Assembly (NCBI GenBank): GCA_943735955.1
Contig: OX030962.1
Location: 3,445,239 to 3,509,238, forward strand
DNA from: Piscicola geometra
Taxonomy: Eukaryota > Annelida > Clitellata > Hirudinida > Piscicolidae
DNA length: 64,000 nt
Reading direction: 5' to 3'
The notes under the pieces are model-generated. The model made no database searches, had not been told where the DNA came from, and saw nothing but the letters and a program-made list of their open reading frames with translations. Both the position numbers and the translations under genes were made by a program. Within the stretch, counting starts at the first letter, position 1. Each line of letters starts with the position of its first letter. Of this stretch, positions 24,046 through 34,017 are shown piece after piece.

Positions 24046-24264
24046 CGTTAATCGAAAGTTAACTTAGATTAAAGCACAGTTTAAACCAATCGATGAAGAA
24101 GTGTGCAATAAAAGTGAATGCAATTATTCCGTTTCAGTTTTAGTTTCAGTTACTGAAATATATTTCGACAGGTTTTTTGACAAGATTTTTGTCACTTTAC
24201 ACAGTCCTGAAAAAGAAAGAAGTTTTGTTCGTTGACGTAAAAATTCTATTTCTTTTCTTTTCTT

Positions 24265-24597
24265 TTGTCCAATGCTGAATGCTCAATATTTAAAGCCAGG
24301 ATTTTCATATTTTTTAATTTGAACGTCGCCCATCTCTGGCCCATTAATTCCGATGAAAAAATGGTATCTCAGAGTGTCTTGAACAAGTGTAATACGTTCA
24401 TTGAAGTGCTGCCAATTTATCGCTGGAATAATGAGCATATGCTCAGTTCATTTATGAGATTTTTCATTAGTGTCGAACATGATCTAACCAAGAAAGCAAC
24501 GCAGAATACGTTGAGACAAACGGAAAATCAAATAAAATGCATTTTTAATCTGCATTTTTTAAAAATTACTATGAGAAATTATTTTTTTAAAATATAA
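24265..24597 (+). CDS. Unidentified 110-codon open frame, doubtful
   Basis: I do not recognise this frame. It encodes about 110 residues with a balanced composition for this AT-rich region (VAHLWPINSDEKM, NKCNTFIEVLPIYRWNNEHM). That makes it less repeat-like than most local frames. No signal peptide, membrane helix or known motif is visible. It lies between a satellite and a GC-rich unknown segment, so it may be a fragment of a mobile element's ORF. Confidence 0.2.
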   Translation: MSNAECSIFKARIFIFFNLNVAHLWPINSDEKMVSQSVLNKCNTFIEVLPIYRWNNEHMLSSFMRFFISVEHDLTKKATQNTLRQTENQIKCIFNLHFLKITMRNYFFKI

Positions 24598-24619
24598 TCT
24601 TAACTAAACGATTTTTTTC

Positions 24620-24870
24620 TATTCAAGTTATTCCATTCAGGGGGGGTAGACCTGACTCCCTGCCTAATTGTACTAAGTTTTCAGGAGAGTCGACCATCTG
24701 TCTAGGGTAGGTCGGACTCTCCAACCCCCCGTTAATTTTTACCCTGACACCATGCATCTGCCAAGAACTCTTTAATGCATCCCACGTGAGTTTCCCATTC
24801 ATTCTCCACCCGTGCACCACCATCTCAAATCTCGTGGTGCCTATTAATCTAGACACTGTAGTCAATTCGT
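24620..24870. repeat. GC-rich segment of unknown identity
   Basis: Base composition rises sharply here (ggggggtagacctgactccc, then aggtcggactctccaacccc), and the minus strand is open for 80 codons. The two GGGGG-flanked motifs may be element ends in opposite orientation. I could not place it in a family. Confidence 0.35.
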
Positions 24871-25149
24871 CACGTGAGAATGTTTGAGTATTTGGGCATG
24901 CGCGAGAATTGGATAAATAGCAGTCGTTTGCTGGAGAGTGATGAAGGCGTCAAGGAACAATTGATAAATACCTTTACTATTTTTCTACATCCATCTTTTC
25001 AGTTCTAACGGTTATTATTATTTTATTTTATTTATTTATTATATATCTTTATCATTATTCATATTTTTCAAATTTTTTTTCCTCGATAAATAGAATAATG
25101 AAATCAATGAACTCAGAAAGTTTTTTAAATTTATTAAGTACATAATCGT

Positions 25150-25765
25150 CAACCATGGCATAAAAGTAAATGTTTATACAGTAATACATTGTGAGTATGT
25201 GTAGTTATAGTGATAGCTGTCTAAAACAAAAATATTCTTTTCTTACTTAAATACTCCTTCACCTAGTTTTTTTTATCACTATGGCGTAGGTGGGAATCCT
25301 GAGGGGGTCTGGAGCCCACCTCTACAAGAACCCCCTCACTCTTTTAAAAATACACATTTCTCTACTCTAATTTTAATACGAGCCTAATCGTCAACCATGG
25401 GATAAAAAAAAGCTAATACAGTAATACATTGTGAGTATGTATGGGCAGCGATGCTAGGGGGGTCCTGGGGTCTATTTTAACATGGACCCCTCTCAGTTTT
25501 ACAAATACAATAATTTCTCAGCTCCTATCCTATACAAACATAATCGTCAACCATTGCATGAAACAGAATTTTTATTTAGTAATATATTTTTTCAATTTTC
25601 GCAAGCAGAAATTCAGAGTGCTTTTCAGAAAATATCAGTTCACTTTTTGCAAGCAGACAGATTTACATTTTTATAAAAAAATAATTCATATTGTGCTACT
25701 TATTTTGCATGGGCGATATTCATAGGGGGATTCTGAGGTCCACTTCAATATCGACTCTCTTTTTT
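25150..25765 (+). repeat. Tandem array of hAT end units
   Basis: Three successive copies of the same structure occur. Each has an end motif (ggcgtaggtgggaatcctga at 25285, ggcagcgatgctaggggggt at 25443, gggcgatattcatagggg at 25712), then a GGACCCC block, then ataatcgtcaaccatggcat and acagtaatacattgtgagta. The same unit occurs singly at 17540-17844 and inverted at 20650-20910. It is the left-terminal region of a hAT family, multiplied in tandem. Confidence 0.65.
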
Positions 25766-26639
25766 CTAAATGAACCAAGGTTAATGAATTTCAAAAGGCT
25801 TCGAACATTAACTAAAGTTGAGTTTAAATCAAACTACAAGTTTCATATCGCATAACTGCCAAAAAGAAATGCTGAGGCTTTTAGCTCATTCTATCGGTAG
25901 AAACACAGTGAACACTGTTAATGCCGAATCAAGCCAGTTTGGTGTTGTGGTTGACGGCACACAAGACTGCAATGGATTAGAGCAGGAATCGAAATGCATT
26001 CGTTTTTTTGATGAAGCTCTGAATGTTAATAAACAGTTTATTGGTTTATTTAGCCCACCAGACAAAGGCAGACAAACATTATCTGCTGTAGTAAAAGATT
26101 TTCTGATCAGAATTATGCTACCTATAGAAAAACTAAGAGCTCAGACTTATGACAGCGCTGATATAATGAACGGCCAATATAATGGTCTTCAGGCTTTTAT
26201 CAGCAGTGAGCATCCGCTTGCATTGTTTATCCACTGTTTTGCACACTGTGCAAATCTTGTTGCCCAGCACACAGCTGCCGCAAATCCCATTGGGAGAAAT
26301 TCATTTCAGTTTGAACAAGAGTTAGGTGCCTTGTCCAATCGTTCAGGCAAGGTCAAGAAGCAGTTTAGTGATGCTTTAGTGTTCCTTATAATTGACTTTC
26401 CTGATGAGCCACTGAATAAAAAGTATAGTATAAAACTTCTTTGTCCTACAAGATGACTGACCAGAGTTTCTACAGCAGTGTTTCCCAACCTTTTTCAGTG
26501 TTGGCCTCCCTAAAAAAGTCCTAATGGTAACTTGGCCTCCCCAAATCCCGTCGTCAATAATTGAGAAAAAAAATCAATTTGTTATAACAATTTTTATTCA
26601 GAAAGATTTAATTAAAATTAGCATTGTTCATAATAATAA

Positions 26640-27165
26640 GGTTTATGTAAGGTTTTTTAATTTATAAAATGTTATTAATAATAATAATTGTCGTTTTTGT
26701 ATGCAATAAAGAAATAAAAATAATTATTATAGTAATGTTATTAAAAAGGAAAGCAAAGAGTAGCATGGAGTAATTATTATGAGTGATAAGCTAAGTTAAA
26801 ATAATGAGTTTTCAGTTTGGCTTTGAAAATCTAAAATTTGTTGATGTTGCGAAGTGCAGGTGTAAAGGCATTCCAAGTTGTTGGAGCTGCGTGACGGAAT
26901 GCTCTTTTTGAGATGTTGTTTGTAGTGGATTCTTGGTTGAGGAGAAGAGATGAAGATGAACGCAGTTGTTTGTTTGATGTTTTGTTAGTTATGAGTTTGC
27001 TGAGATATAACGGTATTGAAGTTTGAAGAATTTTGAATGTAGTGATGGCTATTTTAAAGGATATTCCAAAATCTATGAGAAGCCAGTGAAGTTTTATAAG
27101 ATTATCATTTGATGACTGAACAAGGTGATGGCCTGGGTAATCACAATTGAGTGTTATTGAAGCTT
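26640..27165 (-). pseudogene. L2/CR1-like LINE 3' end inside the ZBED hAT
   Basis: On the minus strand one can read IKLHWLLIDFGISFKIAITT, FKILQTSIPLYLSKLI, then RAFRHAAPTTWNAFTPALRN and FKAKLKTHYFNLAY. These are the conserved last blocks of L2/CR1/Rex-type RT ORFs (LHWLPI..RI.FKI, Y.SELI, RAF..AAP..WN.LP..LR, FK..LKTHLF). It is strongly 5'-truncated, as expected of a LINE insertion. It fills the space between the hAT stop codon (27164) and the hAT's left end. Confidence 0.75.
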
Positions 27166-28810
27166 AATGAGATGATTGTTGCTGTTTTCCATCACAGAGA
27201 AGATGAAATCGAGGTTCTGTATTAGAAAAAGATACCCTCATATCATTCGAGGCATCCAATCTATTTCTATCTTTAGTCTTGATAGATACTAATGTAGAAA
27301 ACCCTTTTTCACATAAGTAGGTGGTAGAAAATGGAATCAGAGCTGCCATGGCTTTTTTTAATAAATTTGGGTATATTTCTTTCACACTGCACCAAAACTC
27401 TGCCAATCCTTTGGAATTGAATTAAGCTTTTACCAACTCTTGATCGAAGATCAATTAAATCTTCCTTTATTTCTTCTTCATCAGCAACACTATCCAAGCC
27501 AATAATGAACGGATTTCGTATCCAAAGATTATTTTCCAAATTTTTAGTATCAAAATAACGCTCAAATGATAGTTGGAGAGTTGTGATATGTTGTATAATT
27601 TCTTTTTTTATTTTAACAGGCATTGATTTGTTTCCACTGCTACTTATAACATCAGCTAGGTAGAAAAATTTGCAAGGTTTTCAGCTTCTACTCTTCTTTT
27701 GTACAATGAAAGCTTATTTAAAAATCCTACTAATTTTTCATTGGCGTCGATTATTGTCATTTCTGGTCCTTGCAAACAAAGATTAAATTCATTTAAGAGT
27801 GTGAACAGATCAGCTAAATATGCCATATTAACTATAAAACCAGTCTTCTCAAAGTCACCTGCTAACGTTTTTTCTTTTTCTTGCAAAAATGAAGACACCT
27901 CATCTTTCAGGTCCATTAGTCTTGAAAATACCTTTCCTTTGCTTAACCACCTGACCTCTGTGTAATATAGCAAGACATCGTATTCAGAACCAAGTTCTTC
28001 GCATAAAACTTTGAATAAACGATGGTTTACTGCTCTTGATCGTATAAAATTGACTATTTTGATCTCTGTAGACATGACAGACTGAAGCTTTGCTGGTAAT
28101 GTCTTCACAGCTAGAGCATGGCGATGGAGCATGCAATGAGTTACAAGTGTCTGTGGAGAATTAACTTTGATTAAGGCAGCCAATCCAGATTTGTTACCCA
28201 ACATACTTGGTGCTCCATCAGTACAGACTGAATGTAATTCTGTCAACCAACTAAATTCATTTCTTTCAAAAAAAGTTGCAATCATTTGAAAAACATCTAC
28301 AGCTTTACTAGTTGTCTGAAGTGGTTGGCAAAATAAAAATTCTACTTGGTCCAAGATATCATTTGAAAGATCTGCTATTCTGGAACAAATAACATTATTA
28401 GAAAGTGGAATTTCTTCATTCTGTTTTCTTTCTTTTTTTCCAAGAATTAACTCCACCATTTCAAGTGCACAGGGTTTTATTAAGGTTTCTCCAATTGTAT
28501 GTGGTTTTCTTTTTTTGGCAATCAAATAGGCAACTTTATAAGAAGCCTCAAGAAGTGGTTTTTTTGGTTAAGCAAATCCAAAATTTTTAAATGTTCCAGT
28601 GGCTTGAAATCTAGCTCGCTTCAGTTTGAAGGTATCCAGGTTGTCGTTGACATTTCCAGGATGTTTGGTTTCTAAGTGGTGGCGTAACTTTGCTGGTCTC
28701 ATTCTATCATTACAATATACTGCTCCGCATAAGAAACATTGTGGCTTTTCAGTGCCATCTTTTTCAGTAATAGACGTGAATCCAAACGCAACGTAGGTTT
28801 CGTCATACAA
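27164..28810 (-). pseudogene. ZBED5/SCAND3-like hAT transposase, broken
   Basis: The N-terminal BED-type zinc finger at 28810-28570 shows CFLCGAVYC and LRHHLETKHPG. The central catalytic region in frame 28525-27656 shows LHSVCTDGAPSMLGNKSGL (second Asp), THCMLHRHAL and EVRWLSKGKV. The C-terminus reads TTYLCEKGFSTLVSIKTKDR, then RVSFSNTEPRFHLL and ends KQQQSSH. This is full family length, but it has a stop after the BED finger, a break near 27650 and a frameshift near 27400. The segment that should hold the first catalytic Asp (LDESTD) is deleted between DILDQ and EFLFC near 28345. The element is non-autonomous. Confidence 0.88.
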
Positions 28811-29814
28811 CGTTTTTTCGACATTATTGAAAACTGAAAAGAATAAAAAAACACATATTTTTAAAAGAACTGAAATAATTAAAAAATCACAAATTTAAAT
28901 TACCAGTTATGTTAGAAACAGCAGACAAAATTTTTTAGTTAATTTATTCAATTAATTGTCTTATTTTATTAATTTTATTGAAAAAGAAACTCATGCAGGG
29001 TATCTCAAAAAACGCGACAGAAAGAAAATGAGGGATTTAAGAAAACAGAAATGTGCAAATCATTATTTAAATAAATAAAATATGGAAAGCCGTTACGCAA
29101 AAACAATTTTCATATAGTATTCAAAAATCGTTTTTAGCATGATTAAAATTTTGTGATTTAACAAAACTTTATAAAATTATATAAATTTATAAAATACATG
29201 TAAAAAAACACCTTAGTTGGCCTCCCCTAAAAGATCATTTGGCCTCCCTAAGGGAGGCCGGCCCCACTGGTTGGGAAACCCTGTTCTACAGTGTCTTCTG
29301 TGCTTGAGCAATATGAAGTGATACTTGTTAGCTTGGAATCATTTGCTTCCATTGGTACTGCTGATGAGACAGCTGAAAGGCTCAAGTCTTTTTTTTAACA
29401 GGGTACTACTGCACTGGCCCTCAAGGAGTTGTTTTGGTGTTTTCACATCTGGAACAGTTAAACAAGTCGTTGCAATCAGCAAGTGCCAAGGTCAGTGGAA
29501 TGGTTGCAGCGACTGATTCAGTTGTGCAAGAACTGCGTCGCCTACGATCAGATGAACAGTTTAACGCCATTTTCAGAGATGTCAACAGTATGGTTTTGGA
29601 ATTTGATCTCGAGCCGATTGCTGTGCTCGGGTGCGAAAGCCGCCACAAAAGTATTGTGGGCTGGGCCAAGCTTATGTAGCAACAACACCAGAGGAACATT
29701 ATCGAGCAGCTAATTACGCTGTCATAGACATTGCAACTCTAATCATAACCCTTGCAACTCACAGAAAGGTTTAATCGAGATTCTCCTGGTTTGCTTTCAT
29801 ACTTGCAACTAGAG

Positions 29815-30706
29815 ACAATTGATTCAAACCAAATTTATTATAACAGAAATAAATTTAAATTGCAAATATTTCGATAAAATTATGACTTCTAATTTTTTTA
29901 TCAGTTATAATGATAATTATTATTTTAATTACAGCAAAGCAAATTACTCAACGTGAATTACAACAGCACTCATATACTGTCGTGCTGTTTCAAATACGAC
30001 ACTGACGACAAATGTTATCTTTTTTTAAATTTTATAATCAATCTACGAGGTTAAAAAATTATATTTTCTTCAATAAAAGCTTCAAGTGTGAAGCATTTGC
30101 TGTTTGAAATTTTTCGAAAAATAAAAATTAACATTCATTTACAAAATTCAACTTTTAATTTTAATTTTATACATTTCATAATACATTAACATTAAAATAA
30201 TAATTTTATTATTTTCATAATAACTATTGTAATGAATGACTAGACTTATTAAAAATCATATGATATCATATTACGTCAAAGTTGCGAAAACGCACCATTG
30301 TTTTTAAAATGCATTGAATACGTTATTTGGAATATTAAAAAATTTAATTCAAGTTTTAACTATCTTTTCACCTTGAAATTGAAACTAAATTTGTATATAA
30401 ATACTAAAATCGAATGAAAAAATGGAAAAATTATCTAAGCAAAGAAAGATTGTTTTTATAAATTATAAATTTAAATAGGAAATGAAAGATTATAAGTAAA
30501 TAAATAAATAAAATAAAAATTTAACTTATAAAATTAAAATCTAAAATGTATTGTACAATATAGGTGAAAAAACTCGGTATTAAAACAGCAAGAAAATATA
30601 AAAATTAATGTTGCAAAAACGCAACAACGGCGGTAAATAAATTGAAAAATTAATTTTTTCCTACTCAAGTTGAGCCCCCCAGCATTTTTTCTTGGTTGTG
30701 CCTCTG
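29815..30706 (+). mobile_element. 3' half of a 'CAGTGGCGCAACC' hAT
   Basis: About 890 bp are colinear with 49084-49843, the 3' noncoding half of the complete element at 47696-49843 (shared blocks: gattcaaaccaaatttatta, gtcgtgctgtttcaa, cgacactgacgac, gttgcaaaaacgcaac). The right end, reverse complemented, is cagaggcacaaccaag. The bases cacagctc would be the target copy, but no matching left end was found. It joins directly to the broken transposase at about 29800, so the left part may be a deletion-fused relative. Confidence 0.75.
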
Positions 30707-30714
30707 CACAGCTC

Positions 30715-31792
30715 CAACATCAATATTCATCTTCAGCACAACTGCCGGACCTCAAAAGCAATTTTAAAATCCAAAAACAACCCCCTGCGTAAAAAAACAA
30801 CTTTCAAATCCAAAACAGCCCTCAGCGTCAAAAAATTCTAACTTCAATGAAAACCCTCAATGAGAGTGCTGGAGGCCAAAATTTTTTTTATCTAGTTTAG
30901 AGGTTTTAAGCCTGCGACCAGAATCATAGTAAGATATCCCAGATATATGACAACTACCAAATAAAACGGAGTGGATTATATACAGATCTGAATGATAAAG
31001 TTTATTTTAAAAATTTATTGTTAAAACGATATTTAAACATTTGTTTTGTATTTGATAATTTATTTTATATTATATAATATATTTCATATAACATAATTTT
31101 TTTTATTCTTAATTTATAATTTATTTTATAATTTATAATTTATTTTATAGTTTTTCATTTATTTTATAATTTTTCATTTGTTTTATAATTTTTATTTATT
31201 TTATAATTTTTTATTTATTTTTTAACATTTTATTTATTTATAATTTTTTTATTTATTTATAATTTTTTTATTTATAATTTTTTTATTTATAATTTTTTTA
31301 TTTATAATTTTTTAACATTTTTCATAATTTTCTAATTCATTTTTGGTCTTTTTTATTGTTTTTAAATTATAAAATATCTTTTATAATATAAAAAAATACT
31401 TTTTTATTTATTTTCTCAAAGCCAGACTATAGACTATAACCGCCACGAAATTTGCAAAATTTATTAATTTAAAAAATAAAACATTTCCATGATAGATTTT
31501 GAAGTGCAGATTTCAAATCAGTTTACATTTTCCATATATCTCAAATGGTTCAAAAGTTATTCAATTTTTAAACTCCCGAAAAGTGAGCGTTTTGGCGAAT
31601 TATTTTCATATTTCTGCTATAAATTGTAAGTAATTTTTTTACAGAAAAAATGTAGTTATCAAACAACTTACTACGAAGATGATGATGAATTAGAAAAAGA
31701 AGTTTATTATGGGAAAAAAAGAATTGAAACTATATTTTAAATAAAGTGTTTACGATGATAACTATGTCGTCAATCACAATGATGACTTTAAT
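30715..31792. repeat. AT-rich stretch with TTTATAATTT tandem repeats
   Basis: Positions 31070-31330 are a loose tandem of ttatttataatttttt units of about 15-22 bp. Nothing coding was seen in the rest. Confidence 0.6.
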
Positions 31793-31800
31793 GATGGTGA

Positions 31801-32360
31801 CAGTGTTGTTTAAATTAACTATAACTGAAACTAAAATTGGTCAAAAACTGGATAAATGATTTCAGTTAAATACTAACCAAAACTGTAACTGAGTAACCTC
31901 AAAAACTGTAACTATATTACTGATATGAAAGAAAGTTACTGTAATATAGAGTGAATAAAAAGACGTTTAGACAGCTTCTGACAAAAAGTTAAATATCCTA
32001 TCTTAGCTGAACTGGAACAGGATTTGATATCTGCACCTGCTTCACAGGCATACCTCTTAAGAGTTATTTTTTCTGTGGAGACTTAACTTACAAATAAAAT
32101 AGGAAAAAACTTAAAAATTAGAACATTTCTTAAAAATGGAAAAGATATCTTATTATAGTAACTAAATATTTTTTCCCACTTTTTAAATTTTTATTGTTTA
32201 TGGTTTGCATACCAATAACGAATATACAAACTGTAATACTAAGTTTTAAATGTAATAACAGTAATATTAACTGGAAAAAATGATAACTGTAACTGTAATA
32301 GTAACTGAAAAGATCAAATTAATTAACTGTAACTAAAAAATCCAAACTGAAACAACACTG
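31801..32360. mobile_element. hAT-like MITE abutting the NTPCR 3' end
   Basis: The left end cagtgttgtttaaatt and the right end, reverse complemented, cagtgttgtttcag are inverted repeats. The flanks gatggtga (31793-31800) and gatggtgg (32361-32368) match at seven of eight bases. The interior is a degenerate array of AACTGTAACTG-like units, with no ORF. The local sequence is GATGGT-rich, so part of the flank match could be chance. It ends 26 bp from the stop codon of NTPCR. Confidence 0.7.
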
Positions 32361-32386
32361 GATGGTGGTAGGGATGATGATAATGA

Positions 32387-33290
32387 CTACAAAGATAGTG
32401 AATGAGAAGTAAGAAGACTGCTGAGAAGAGTGACTATGTGTTGGTAGATGCTGTCACGGTTGCTTTTAGTGACCTAGAAAACAATATCATACAAGGATTT
32501 TACATTTAAGAAAACATATTAAAGCTAAATAACTTGGTTAAATATTTAAAACAAGTAAAGGAAAAAAACTTTTCTTTTTAAGCCTCACCTGAAAGAGTTT
32601 GACTGTAGGGTTTTGTTTTATCTCTTCCACAAAAGCCGAAATTGACCTTTCGGGAACTGTCGCTAAAATTGTCATTTTTTCTTGGTCTTCGTCTTGAAAA
32701 AGCTTATCAATTTCTAGTTTAAACTGCTTCCCAAACAACTCCATCTTGCCTATCTCATCAATCACCAGCAAATACTTTTTTGAGCTCTGTGCACAAGAAA
32801 AGGAATCTCTGACACTTTGGAGAATCGGTACAACAGCTTTCTCAAAAGAATCCACTAGTACCTCATAACTGCCCACCCACATCCCTTTACTCCTGTCTCC
32901 TCCTTTCCTGAAAGACAAAGCAACATCAATATGCATTTGATTTCCATAGTTTAATTTAAATACCTCTTGATGGCCAGAGGAAATGTTTGTCCGTCAAAAG
33001 TCACCACATCAAAACCCACACGTTGGCCTTCCCATCTTTTTCTGTTGTGTAAAAACCCTTCATATATACACCCTCTTCCTGAAAATTTACGCACCAAAGT
33101 CGTTTTTCCAATCCCTTGAGTTTTCACAAAACAAGGGTATGCATAAAAATACTAAAAACACTATTTTTGATTTCCGAAAAAATAATGAACCCATAAATAA
33201 ATAATGATTTTTTCATTGAAAAAAATTGTCAACCAAAATTGTAGTGATACCTGGAGAGCCGGTTAGAATAACGCTTCTAAGTGAAGTCAT
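32387..33290 (-). CDS. NTPCR: NTPCR/THEP1 nucleoside-triphosphatase, four exons
   Basis: This is a cancer-related nucleoside-triphosphatase (THEP1 family, P-loop NTPase) that hydrolyses NTPs in vitro; its physiological role is poorly known. The exons are 33290-33251, 33114-32964, 32907-32589 and 32473-32387. All introns are GT-AG (136, 56 and 115 bp) and phases agree. The predicted product is 198 residues; the human protein is 190 from memory. Exon 1 ends TGSPG and exon 2 starts IGKTT, completing the Walker A loop across the intron. Then come VGFDVVTFDG, MWVGSYEVLV, the Walker B LLVIDEIGKMELF, ILATVPER and, in the last exon, VTKSNRDSIYQHIVTLL. Exon 2 carries two compensating homopolymer shifts (33037-33041 and 33051-33055) that alter a few residues where EGFYTTE is expected. 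The start is the only ATG in frame just before the P-loop. Confidence 0.88.
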
Positions 33291-34010
33291 TTTTAAATGA
33301 ACTCAAAGTATACTTATGTAATAGTTGAAAATATGAAGTATTCAATACAAAAAACTAAATTTTAAATAATAATTCTTAAAAAACGGGCTTATGTTATTTC
33401 AAAAATAGTATTTATTAATATATAAATATTATTTCTACTAATCGCTTAATTAAGAATTGTTAACAAATGTCAATCAAAAAAAGTGGGAGGAGTTAAATGA
33501 GCATGAATAATATAGATCGGCTTTTATAAGAATTTCACCAAAATTTTCTAAGAATATATATCAAGAAAAATCAGTGGATAGAAATTGACATCACGACAAT
33601 AATTGAATAATAAACTATTCAGTTTAAAATACTAGGCCCTGGTAAAAAGGAAATGCAGTAAAAGTTTTCATTAATTAGATCTTTGGTTGAGCGGCTGCCA
33701 ATTTTTTTATAAAGTCCCATGTATAATACGCACTTATTTATTTTTAAACTCACCCTTAATAAGCTCCTAGTCGGCTTTAAATCAATAAAACCCCCACATA
33801 GAAAGTGTCTTCTTCGTTTTATAATTATTCTAATTTTTAGTTTTATTTGTATAAAGTGAGCGTTAAATCTTTTTTTAAGACAATGAAGAAAACATTAAAT
33901 TTATTTATTACAACTTAAAAATACGGATTATAGCTATAATTTAAAGAGAATCTTTTAGACAAATATAAATTTAATGTTAAAAAAACTTGTTTATGCATAT
34001 TCAAACTGAT
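33291..34010. other. Upstream region of NTPCR
   Basis: No coding sequence is seen. Regulatory elements for the minus-strand NTPCR gene are likely here, but no specific motif can be defended. Confidence 0.4.
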
Positions 34011-34017
34011 ATAATTG

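Larger units (their letters stand above)
26476..29283 (-). mobile_element. ZBED-type hAT element with TIRs and 8-bp target duplication
   Basis: The element is exactly bounded by ttctacag on both sides (26468-26475 and 29284-29291). Its ends are cagtgtttcccaacc and, reverse complemented, cagggtttcccaacc. The CAGNGTTTCCCAACC form is classic for hAT/Charlie-like elements. Both ends carry a ggcctccc repeat just inside. It encodes the ZBED-like transposase on the minus strand (28810 to 27164) and itself holds a LINE 3' fragment near its left side. Confidence 0.92.
25818..29800 (+). pseudogene. TTF/ZMYM1-type hAT transposase, split by another hAT
   Basis: The first part (25818-26467) reads RNTVNTVNAESSQFGVVVDG, TQDCNGLEQESKCIRFFDE, YDSADIMNGQYNG and LFIHCFAHCANLVAQHTAA. 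This is a typical ZMYM1-like core: D in VVDGTQD, D in YDSADIMNG, and the HC.AH.. motif. At 26468 a ZBED-type hAT is inserted. The reading resumes at 29284 with VLEQYEVILVSLESFASIGT and continues to about 29790 (ELFWCFHIWNS, WLQRLIQLCKNCVAYDQ). The ORF has stops and frameshifts (near 26455, 29396, 29455, 29680 and 29770) and lacks the C-terminal dimerisation domain. Confidence 0.8.
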
